Shown in pieces: positions 6,156 to 12,062 of a DNA stretch of 12,062 bases. The notes beneath the pieces are model-generated. The model had not been told where the DNA came from. It saw only the letters and a list, made by a program, of their open reading frames with translations, and made no database searches. How positions within the stretch are numbered: the first letter of the stretch is position 1; each line of letters begins with the position of its first letter. The position numbers and the translations under genes were made by a program. Origin of the DNA: Synergistaceae bacterium (lineage in GTDB: Bacteria; Synergistota; Synergistia; Synergistales; Synergistaceae); contig JAITAT010000145.1 in NCBI GenBank assembly GCA_031283975.1, positions 1 to 12,062 of the forward strand, written 5' to 3'.

Positions 6156-7026
6156 CCCACCACTCCTCTTTTATAATCTGGTCGGTGATTTCAAGACCCG
6201 CTTCGGACAGCGCGGCGATAAACTCCGGCTTTTCCCTGGACGTAACGCCGGAAAATACGGCGACCCCGCCGGGAACGAGAACTCGCCGCACGGACGGGAG
6301 CATGGCGGTCAGCGGTTCGAGCAATATGTTGGCGAAAAGAAGGTCAAAGGAACCGCCGACTCCATGAAGGAGGTCGCCCGTTTCTATGGTAATTTTGCCG
6401 GAGTGCGCGGGCAGGATTCCATTGAGTTCCATGTTGCTTCTCGCTTCTTCCGCAGCCGCCGGATCGATGTCTCTCGCCAGTATGAACTCCGCTCCGAATT
6501 TGAAAGCGGCTATGGACAGTATGCCCGAACCCGTGCCTATGTCGGCGACGCGCCCCGCGCGCCCGTTTTTATCGAGCTGCCGTTCAAAGAGTTCGAGCGC
6601 GGCCTGAGTACTCTCATGATAGCCCGTGCCGAACGCGCTCCCCGGATTGATGTATATCGGAGTCCGTCCCTCCGGTTCGTGCCCTTTGTGCCAGGGAGCG
6701 AGAACGACGAGCGTCCGCCCTATATCGAGGGGCGGAAACGCGTCTTCGCTCTGCCGCGACCACTGCTGATTTTCTATCTTGCCCATGTCCTCGATTCGGA
6801 CGTCCGGCCATGTTTCAAACGCGTCGAGCAAGCTCGCGCGCCACGAGGAAATTCCTTTGCCGGAATGGTAATATATCCTCACGCGTATTCCATCAGGAAG
6901 CTCCTGAACCTCTGTTCCTATGCTGCCCGACAATTCCGCCGCCGAATAAAGGATCTGTTCGTTTTCATAACGTCCGGCCGCGCTATCCTTCAAAAGCACG
7001 GTGATATACCACCAGTAATTCCCCAT
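6130..7026 (-). CDS. prmA: Ribosomal protein L11 methyltransferase PrmA
   Basis: 298 aa, normal length. This SAM-dependent enzyme methylates lysines and the N-terminus of ribosomal protein L11. Residues about 1-100 form the L11-binding domain. The Rossmann methyltransferase domain follows, with PGSAFGTGYHEST (128-140), the SAM loop DIGTGSGIL (162-170), the acidic residue pair in DIDP (186-189) and FANILLEPL (231-239), the PrmA version of the N-x-L motif. The ATG at 7026 has GGAGG eight bases upstream. It lies after the terminator-like hairpin that ends the heat-shock operon and reads directly into rsmE. I found no strong promoter of its own in 7027-7112, so expression may rely on read-through from dnaJ. 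Confidence 0.94.
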   Translation of the reverse strand: MGNYWWYITVLLKDSAAGRYENEQILYSAAELSGSIGTEVQELPDGIRVRIYYHSGKGISSWRASLLDAFETWPDVRIEDMGKIENQQWSRQSEDAFPPLDIGRTLVVLAPWHKGHEPEGRTPIYINPGSAFGTGYHESTQAALELFERQLDKNGRAGRVADIGTGSGILSIAAFKFGAEFILARDIDPAAAEEARSNMELNGILPAHSGKITIETGDLLHGVGGSFDLLFANILLEPLTAMLPSVRRVLVPGGVAVFSGVTSREKPEFIAALSEAGLEITDQIIKEEWWGVAAQNPA

Positions 7027-7047
7027 CCGTCACGCCTCCAATCGGGC

Positions 7048-7085
7048 AAAATAATGGAGAGAGCGCATTAAACCCTCTCTCCATT
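7048..7085 (-). terminator. Terminator-like hairpin after dnaJ
   Basis: An 11-bp perfect stem, AATGGAGAGAG with CTCTCTCCATT, has an 11-nt loop and is followed on the minus strand by ATTATTTTG. It lies 27 bp past the dnaJ stop and before prmA. The interrupted T-run suggests partial termination, lowering prmA-rsmE relative to the chaperones. Confidence 0.6.
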
Positions 7086-7112
7086 GTACAACAATTTATC
7101 GAGTCCTCGCGA

Positions 7113-8249
7113 CTAACCGGAGAATTTGTCCTTTATCCTGTCAAAGATGCCCTTGTTGTCGGCTATGTCGACCCTCATCTCGGAAGCCAGTTCGGCTATC
7201 AACTGTTTTCCCCTCGCGGACAGATTTTTGGGCACGTTCACCCGCACATGAATATGCAGGTCTCCGTTCCCGGAACCGCGCAACCTTGGCATTCCGCGAT
7301 TTTTTATTCGCAGTATGGAACCCGGCTGCGTGCCCGCCGGGACGTCGAGCTTTTCATTACCGTCAAGCGTCGGAATCGACACCGACGCGCCCAGAACCGC
7401 CTGCGGTATCTCGATGTCCACCCGTATGTGGAGATCGGCGCCGTCGCGCTGGAAACGAGTGTCGGCCGCCACGTCGAGCAGTATATAGAGGTCGCCGGCG
7501 GGTCCTCCGTTCATACCCGCCTCTCCCTCGCCGGATATGCGGAGACGGGTTCCGGCGTCGACGCCGGGAGGGATCTTGACCTCCAGCTTGCGGTTCTTCC
7601 GGACGCGTTTGGCGCCTCTGCATTTGGAGCATGGGGTTTCTATGATCTTTCCTCTGCCGCCGCACGCCGTACAGGGAACTACCTGAACCATCCGGCCAAA
7701 GGGCGTGTTGGCAACGCGTTCGACCTGTCCCTTGCCGCCGCACGCCGCGCATGTCGTTACTTTGGAACCTGGCTCCGCGCCGCTGCCGTCGCAATGAGGG
7801 CAGTTCTCCTCCCTCGGGATTTCCACCTCGCGGGTCGCGCCGCGATAAGCCGTTTCAAGCGTGACGCGCATGGTCATTTCGAGGTCGGAGCCTCGTCTCG
7901 GCGCGTTTGGATTCGCGCCGCGCGAACCGGAAACGCCGCCGAAAAAATTCTCGAAAATATCCCCAAAACCGAAGAAATCCCCACCGAAGCCCTCCGCGCC
8001 CTGCGGCGGCGCTTCTCCCACAAAACCGAACTGATCGTACCGCGCCCGTTTCGCTGAGTCGCTCAAAACATCGTTGGCCTCGTTTATCTCCTTGAAACGG
8101 CTCTCGGACTCCGTGTCGCCGGGATTGGCGTCCGGGTGATATTTTCTCGTCAGCTTTCTGTACGCTCGTTTTATCTCGTCCGCAGTGGCGGTTTTTGACA
8201 CGCCCAATGTTTCATAATAGTCTTTTTTACCTGGCGCGGCCACTGCCAT
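7113..8249 (-). CDS. dnaJ: Co-chaperone DnaJ (Hsp40, type I)
   Basis: 378 aa, complete type I DnaJ that delivers unfolded proteins to DnaK and stimulates its ATPase. The J-domain (about 9-74) has the HPD motif at 38-40. A Gly/Phe-rich region (about 75-110) follows. The zinc-binding domain has four CxxC pairs: CPHCDGSG (150), CAACGGKG (167), CTACGGRG (193) and CSKCRGAK (207); the last ends in Lys instead of Gly, but all eight cysteines are present. Two C-terminal beta domains complete the protein. The annotated ATG at 8249 has GGGAGG only three bases upstream; a GTG two codons later (8243) is spaced nine bases and may be the true start. It lies 21 bp after dnaK and is the last gene of the hrcA operon. 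Confidence 0.96.
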   Translation of the reverse strand: MAVAAPGKKDYYETLGVSKTATADEIKRAYRKLTRKYHPDANPGDTESESRFKEINEANDVLSDSAKRARYDQFGFVGEAPPQGAEGFGGDFFGFGDIFENFFGGVSGSRGANPNAPRRGSDLEMTMRVTLETAYRGATREVEIPREENCPHCDGSGAEPGSKVTTCAACGGKGQVERVANTPFGRMVQVVPCTACGGRGKIIETPCSKCRGAKRVRKNRKLEVKIPPGVDAGTRLRISGEGEAGMNGGPAGDLYILLDVAADTRFQRDGADLHIRVDIEIPQAVLGASVSIPTLDGNEKLDVPAGTQPGSILRIKNRGMPRLRGSGNGDLHIHVRVNVPKNLSARGKQLIAELASEMRVDIADNKGIFDRIKDKFSG

Positions 8250-8270
8250 TCACCTCCCGCACCGAGGACG

Positions 8271-10109
8271 CTAGTTGCTGTCGTGAGAGCTGAAATCAGC
8301 GTCGACAGTCTGTCCGTCAGTTGTTTCCTCCGCGGATTCCTGCGGTTCGCCGGCGGAAGTCTCCTTAGACTTGGCGGCGTACAGTTTTTCCGCTATCGGA
8401 TGCATGGCCGACGCGAGTTCGTCGCGCGCGGAATTTATACGGGAGACGTCCTCGGACGCTATGGCGTCGCGCAGGATGTTGATCTTGCCCTCGACCGCGG
8501 CCTTTTCGGATTCGGTGATCTTGTCCCCGAGGTCTTTGAGGCTTTTTTCGGCGTTATATATAAATGTGTCGGCCTCGTTGCGCGCCTCGATGAGTTCTTT
8601 TTTGCGCTTGTCCTCGTCCTCGTGGCTTTCGGCGTCGCGGCGCATCTTGTCGATATCGGCATCGGTGAGACGCGACGACTGGATGGTGATGTGCTGCGCC
8701 TTGCCGGTTCCCTTGTCCTTTGCCGTGACGTTCACTATGCCGTTCGCGTCGATGTCGAACGTGACCTCTATCTGGGGTATGCCTCTCGGGGCCGGCGGAA
8801 TTCCGTCGAGCGTAAATTTGCCGAGCGTGACGTCGTCCGCGGCCATGGCCCGCTCGCCCTGGAGGACATGCACCTCGACCTGCGGCTGGTTGTCGGACGC
8901 CGTGGTGAAAACCTGGCTGCGCGACGCCGGTATCGCGGTGTTGCGATCGATTATCCTGGTAAACACGCCTCCCATAGTTTCGAGACCCAGCGACAGCGGC
9001 GTCACATCCACCAGAACGATGTCCTTGTGCTCTCCCGAAAGCACCGCGCCCTGTATGGCCGCGCCAACCGCCACGCATTCGTCGGGGTTTATTCCCTTCG
9101 TCGGCTCATGCCCCAGAAGCTCTTTCACCTTCTTGTGCACCATCGGCATACGGGTTGAACCGCCGACGAGCAGCACCTTGTTCACTTCCGACGCCGACAG
9201 CCCGGCGTCCTTGAGCGCGGTCTGCGTGGGTTTCACGACGCGTTCCAGAAGATCGCGCGTGAGATCCTCGAACTTCGCCCTCGTGAGGGTGAGTTCCATG
9301 TGCTTAGGTCCGTTCTGATTCGCCGTAATGAAGGGCAGGGATATCGTCGTTTCGGCCATCGACGACAATTCGACCTTGGCCTTTTCCGCGGCCTCGCGCA
9401 GACGCTGAACGGCCATCTTGTCGCTTTTCAGATCCACTCCCTCGGATTTCTTGAAATCGGCTATCATCCAATCGACTATTTTGTTGTCCCAGTCGTCGCC
9501 GCCGAGCATATTATCGCCGGACGTCGCCAGAACCTCGAACACCCCGTCGCCCACGTCCAGTATCGAAACGTCGAACGTGCCGCCGCCTAGGTCGAAAACC
9601 AGAATCTTGTGCTCGCCTTCCTTGTCGGCCCCGTAGGCCAGACACGCCGCCGTCGGCTCGTTTATCACGCGGAGAACTTCGAGGCCCGCTATCGTGCCGG
9701 CGTCCTTAGTGGCTTGACGCTGCGCGTCGGTGAAATACGCGGGGCAGGTTATGACGGCGTGAGTCACGGTAGTGCCCAGATATTCCTCGGCGTCGCGTTT
9801 CAGCTTCTGGAGTATCATCGCCGAAATTTCCTGCGGGCTGTAGGATTTGTCGTCTATCCTGACTTTATGGTCGGAACCCATCTTTCTTTTTATGGATATG
9901 ACCGTGCGATCGGTGTTCACTATGGCCTGGCGCTTCGCGAGCTGCCCCACCAGACGCTCGCCCTCCTTGGTAAAGGCCACGACCGAGGGAGTCGTCCTGC
10001 TGCCTTCCGAATTCGATATGACCGTTATGTTGTCGCCTTCCTTGACCGCCACGCAGCTATTCGTGGTGCCAAGGTCGATTCCTATCACTTTTCCCGTTAT
10101 TTTTGACAT
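8271..10109 (-). CDS. dnaK: Molecular chaperone DnaK (Hsp70)
   Basis: 612 aa, complete. The ATPase domain (about 5-365) shows [12 protein letters not shown] (11-22), [17 protein letters not shown] (122-138), [12 protein letters not shown] (149-160), [12 protein letters not shown] (172-183) and [11 protein letters not shown] (312-322). The linker [15 protein letters not shown] (364-378) leads into the substrate-binding beta domain, then the helical lid (about 485-580). GDNMLGG at 198-204 has Asn where E. coli has the autophosphorylated Thr199; the same is seen in Firmicutes. The acidic tail ends [12 protein letters not shown], so the usual terminal EEV-like end after VDADF is missing. A purine-rich AAGGAAGGGAACC precedes the ATG. 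It is the third gene of the hrcA-grpE-dnaK-dnaJ operon, 38 bp after grpE, and is under CIRCE/HrcA control. Confidence 0.97.
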   Translation of the reverse strand: MSKITGKVIGIDLGTTNSCVAVKEGDNITVISNSEGSRTTPSVVAFTKEGERLVGQLAKRQAIVNTDRTVISIKRKMGSDHKVRIDDKSYSPQEISAMILQKLKRDAEEYLGTTVTHAVITCPAYFTDAQRQATKDAGTIAGLEVLRVINEPTAACLAYGADKEGEHKILVFDLGGGTFDVSILDVGDGVFEVLATSGDNMLGGDDWDNKIVDWMIADFKKSEGVDLKSDKMAVQRLREAAEKAKVELSSMAETTISLPFITANQNGPKHMELTLTRAKFEDLTRDLLERVVKPTQTALKDAGLSASEVNKVLLVGGSTRMPMVHKKVKELLGHEPTKGINPDECVAVGAAIQGAVLSGEHKDIVLVDVTPLSLGLETMGGVFTRIIDRNTAIPASRSQVFTTASDNQPQVEVHVLQGERAMAADDVTLGKFTLDGIPPAPRGIPQIEVTFDIDANGIVNVTAKDKGTGKAQHITIQSSRLTDADIDKMRRDAESHEDEDKRKKELIEARNEADTFIYNAEKSLKDLGDKITESEKAAVEGKINILRDAIASEDVSRINSARDELASAMHPIAEKLYAAKSKETSAGEPQESAEETTDGQTVDADFSSHDSN

Positions 10110-10147
10110 TTTGGTTCCCTTCCTTCCCTCTCTGGGGCGTTAATTTT

Positions 10148-10681
10148 TTATTTCGGTTCCGCGATATTTTCGGATTTTTTGCGGCCGACTTTGACCTTAG
10201 CGGCCTGCAAAACCTTATCGCCGAGCATGTATCCCCTGTGAAAGACTTCCATTATCATGCCGTCGTCATCGGGATTCTCCGCGTCGGCCGTGGTCACTGC
10301 TTCGTGGAGCGACGGGTCGAACGCGCCGGACGTGTCTATCACTTTCAGCCCGAGATTTTGCAGCGCCGCGAAAAACTGCCGCTGTACCATGGATATTCCC
10401 TTGTGCATCGAGGATTCCTTATCGCTTTCGGCGTCCAGAGCGCGCTCCAGATTATCCAGCACGGGAAGCAGGTCCAGCACCGCGCTTTCGGCCGCCAAAA
10501 GCCTGTCCCTCGCCCTGTCGCGCTCTATCCTCGTCCTGTAGTTGTAAAAATCGGCTTTCGCGCGCGCCGCCTCGTTTCTGTACTGTTCCGCCTCGGCCCG
10601 CGCTTCTTCGAGCGCCGATTTCATATCTTCTATGCTCTCCGCCGGTTCGCAAACGCCGCCCCCGGCTTCATCATGATTCAT
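10148..10681 (-). CDS. grpE: Nucleotide-exchange factor GrpE
   Basis: 177 aa from the chosen start. GrpE releases ADP from DnaK. A long charged helix (about residues 20-65) with NEAARAKADFYNYRTRIERD fits the dimerising coiled coil. AAESAVLDLLPVLDNLERAL and the beta-domain block FDPSLHEAV, then VFHRGYMLGDKVLQAAKVKV, are family signatures. Start choice: the ATG at 10681 has GAAGGAG nine bases upstream, whereas the ATG at 10690 directly abuts that sequence and so cannot use it well. The open frame runs on to 11086 inside hrcA, but that part is a shadow of hrcA. The gene begins 23 bp after the hrcA stop. Confidence 0.95.
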   Translation of the reverse strand: MNHDEAGGGVCEPAESIEDMKSALEEARAEAEQYRNEAARAKADFYNYRTRIERDRARDRLLAAESAVLDLLPVLDNLERALDAESDKESSMHKGISMVQRQFFAALQNLGLKVIDTSGAFDPSLHEAVTTADAENPDDDGMIMEVFHRGYMLGDKVLQAAKVKVGRKKSENIAEPK

Positions 10682-10704
10682 AGTCTCCATCTCCTTCGCC
10701 GCCC

Positions 10705-11712
10705 TCACTTTGAAGTCTCCTCCATATCGTTCAAAACTCTGTCGAGCGCGGCGATCACCCGCTCGTAGTTCATCCGTTTGGGGCCTATGACGCCAAGCAT
10801 CGTACGGGTTCCCTCCGTGCTGGAACTGGAGAGTATCACGGAGCAATTTTTCAGTTCCGGCACCGTGTTTTCCTCGCCGATTATCACCCCTATGCCGTCC
10901 TTCTGCCCGTAGTTCATCAGCAATTTCGCCAGTTCTCCCTCCTGTTCCAGAACGGAGAACAGCGCACGGAAATGGCCGATATCCTGAAAATCGGGAACAT
11001 CGAAGAGATTGGCGAGCGAGCCGGTGTAGAGGGTAGTCTGTTCGCTTTCCAAAATCGCGTCCAGTTCGTCGATTGCCCTCTTGCATGAGTCGGCGTATTT
11101 ACCCAGTTCGTTCACAATATAGCTGTACAGTATCTCGCGCACTTCGCTCCATTGATACCCCGCCAGAACGTTTATTTTTCTCGCCAGGGCCTCCAGCGTA
11201 TCCTGCGAAAGGTCGCAAGGGACGTTTACCATCCTGTGGAGAACCACTCCGCCGTCCAGGATGACGAGCAGCAGGAAGTGCGACGAATCGACCCTGATAA
11301 AATCTATCCTGCCGAGACGCGCCTGTTTCAGTTGGATCACGGCCGCCATGCCCACGTAACTCGACAACTGCGACAACATCTCGGAGGCGTGAACCAGCGC
11401 GCCGCGCAAACCGTCCCTGTGTTTCCTCAGGTGGCTTATCCACGCGCCGCCGCGCTCGTTTTTCGGCAGGCGCTGCAACATGCTGTCCACAAACAGCCTG
11501 TAGGCCATCGTGGTCGGAACGCGTCCAGCCGACGTATGGGGCTGCACCAGATAGCCCATTTCCTCGAGATCGGCCATTTCGTTCCTTATGGTCGCGGCGC
11601 TTCGTCCCTTGAGATATCTTTTCGAGAGAGTCCTCGACCCAACCTTTTCGCCGCTCTCGATAAACTCGTGAACCACTGAAAGCAGCACTTCCAATTGTCT
11701 TTCGGTCAGCAT
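10705..11712 (-). CDS. hrcA: Heat-inducible transcription repressor HrcA
   Basis: 335 aa, family length. HrcA binds CIRCE operators and represses chaperone operons; GroEL normally keeps it active. The N-terminal winged helix includes GSRTLSKRYLKGRSAATIRN (25-44) as recognition region and LEEMGYLVQPHTSAGRVPT (49-67). The remaining part is the GAF-like and dimerisation region, including GVIGPKRMNYERVIAALDRV near the C-terminus, which is a family hallmark. The ATG at 11712 has AGGGGGG eight bases upstream. It is first in its operon, with CIRCE 36 bp before the start, so it is expected to control its own synthesis. Confidence 0.96.
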   Translation of the reverse strand: MLTERQLEVLLSVVHEFIESGEKVGSRTLSKRYLKGRSAATIRNEMADLEEMGYLVQPHTSAGRVPTTMAYRLFVDSMLQRLPKNERGGAWISHLRKHRDGLRGALVHASEMLSQLSSYVGMAAVIQLKQARLGRIDFIRVDSSHFLLLVILDGGVVLHRMVNVPCDLSQDTLEALARKINVLAGYQWSEVREILYSYIVNELGKYADSCKRAIDELDAILESEQTTLYTGSLANLFDVPDFQDIGHFRALFSVLEQEGELAKLLMNYGQKDGIGVIIGEENTVPELKNCSVILSSSSTEGTRTMLGVIGPKRMNYERVIAALDRVLNDMEETSK

Positions 11713-11748
11713 TGGGACATCCCCCCTCGGCCAAACGCCCTCGCCTTA

Positions 11749-11775
11749 TTAGCACTCGTTCACATCGAGTGCCAA
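11749..11775. promoter_or_regulatory. CIRCE operator (HrcA binding site)
   Basis: TTAGCACTC, nine bases, then GAGTGCCAA. The consensus is TTAGCACTC-N9-GAGTGCTAA, so there is a single mismatch in one arm. It lies about 10 bp downstream of the predicted transcription start, the usual place in hrcA operons. Confidence 0.96.
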
Positions 11776-11792
11776 GCGCCTCGATCATGTAA

Positions 11793-11821
11793 AGAATATC
11801 AGTCAATTCGGTAAATGTCAA
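11793..11821 (-). promoter_or_regulatory. Promoter of the hrcA-grpE-dnaK-dnaJ operon
   Basis: A perfect -35 TTGACA (11821-11816), a 17-bp spacer and TATTCT (11798-11793) match a vegetative sigma-A/sigma-70 promoter. The start is expected near 11786, just ahead of CIRCE, so bound HrcA would block initiation or early elongation. Confidence 0.85.
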
Positions 11822-11854
11822 GACAGGTCAAATAATTTTTGTTCCGTGCCAATA

Positions 11855-11994
11855 TCAGTTTTTGTCAGTCGCGTGGGTTCTGATATATTCGTCTATGCTG
11901 TCGATGATGTACAGCGGGCCTGTCATGTGCAACAATTTGCCCACGCGGTGTTGCCGCTCGTGCGCGGGCTTCCGTTAAAGCCCATTATATTCAT
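11855..11994 (-). pseudogene. Remnant of an NAD(P)H-dependent flavin reductase / flavodoxin-fold protein
   Basis: The ATG at 11994, with AGGGGG six to seven bases upstream, begins MNIMGFNGSPRTSGNTAW. This is the FMN phosphate-binding N-terminus (GSPRxxGNTA) of NADPH-dependent FMN reductase and iron-sulfur flavoprotein families. After five more residues the frame stops (TGA, 11925-11923; 23 aa in all). A different frame continues as VGKLLHMTGPLYIIDSIDEY and on to a TGA at 11857-11855, as if one base had been lost near 11942. Even when rejoined the product is only about 45 aa, against roughly 180 or more for the family, so an internal deletion must also be assumed. I do not recognise the second segment. 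The remnant lies just upstream of the hrcA promoter. Confidence 0.5.
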
Positions 11995-12062
11995 ATAAAA
12001 CCCCCTGTCCTTTCGTCAGCCCCGCGTTTTCTCCGCGCATGAAAAATTTCATCACCGTCAAA
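11975..12062 (-). CDS. Possible C-terminal end of an unrecognised gene (runs off window)
   Basis: Two minus-strand frames are open to the window edge. One gives 28 codons ending KGQGVLYEYNGL and a TAA at 11977-11975, overlapping the start of the flavoprotein remnant by 20 bp. The other gives 23 Arg-rich codons ending TGGFI and a TGA that overlaps the remnant's ATG (ATGA). The first has more G/C at third codon positions (15 of 28 against 8 of 23) and is the better guess, but an ATGA overlap is also a common operon junction. The fragment is too short to identify. Confidence 0.25.
   Translation of the reverse strand, partial: LTVMKFFMRGENAGLTKGQGVLYEYNGL

Noticed and set aside
6142..7071. 309-codon plus-strand open frame opposite prmA
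   Set aside because: It is a shadow of prmA and rsmE codons in GC-rich DNA, with no ribosome-binding site or family motif.
7248..8057. 269-codon plus-strand open frame opposite dnaJ
   Set aside because: Antisense shadow of dnaJ; the repeated pattern comes from the zinc-finger codons.
8283..9318. Two long plus-strand open frames opposite dnaK (291 and 315 codons)
   Set aside because: They mirror the codons of dnaK, have no recognisable motif or start signal, and dnaK on the other strand is certain.
10682..11086. Long N-terminal extension of the GrpE frame
   Set aside because: It is Arg/Gly-rich low-quality sequence lying in another frame inside hrcA; GrpE homology begins only after 10681.
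11852..11886. ATATCAG...CTGATAT inverted repeat at the end of the flavoprotein remnant
   Set aside because: 7-bp stem with a 21-nt loop and no T-run; too weak for a terminator or operator call.

Overview
The window reads as a stretch of bacterial chromosome, moderately GC-rich, almost entirely coding and mostly on the minus strand. It carries a CIRCE/HrcA-controlled heat-shock operon and a T-box (tRNA-sensing) leader, both typical of Firmicutes-like bacteria. The ABC transporter's binding protein has an ordinary cleavable signal peptide with no lipobox cysteine, which suits a cell with a periplasm. My best guess is a diderm anaerobe such as a member of Synergistota or a diderm clostridial lineage; no rRNA or tRNA gene is present to settle it.

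Layout, following minus-strand transcription from high to low coordinates. Positions 11855-12062 hold the end of an unrecognised gene and a broken flavoprotein gene. Positions 11712-7113 hold the operon hrcA-grpE-dnaK-dnaJ, with a TTGACA-N17-TATTCT promoter and a CIRCE operator in front and a terminator-like hairpin behind. Positions 7026-5418 hold prmA and rsmE, overlapping by 26 bp. Positions 5343-2237 hold a promoter, a tryptophan T-box leader with terminator and antiterminator, and a three-gene ABC importer of the TrpX type (binding protein, permease, ATPase). On the plus strand, 913-2214 encodes a LarA-family (nickel-pincer) 2-hydroxyacid racemase convergent with the ATPase. Positions 683-1 hold the N-terminal half of mtaB, the t6A37 methylthiotransferase, which runs off the window.

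How the pieces relate. hrcA, grpE, dnaK, dnaJ, prmA, rsmE and mtaB form a well-known conserved gene string in Firmicutes such as Bacillus subtilis. Here that order is kept, but a block of about 4.7 kb (tryptophan T-box, ABC importer and LarA homologue) sits between rsmE and mtaB. The T-box can be read in detail: a UGG specifier codon in the specifier loop, a UGGC acceptor-binding bulge that fits a G73 discriminator such as that of tRNA-Trp, and mutually exclusive terminator and antiterminator helices. This makes tryptophan the best substrate prediction for the importer.

I do not see a phage, CRISPR array, toxin-antitoxin pair or defence island. The most interesting points are the interrupted operon, the Trp T-box/importer beside an orphan LarA homologue, a divergent RsmE, and the decayed flavoprotein next to hrcA.
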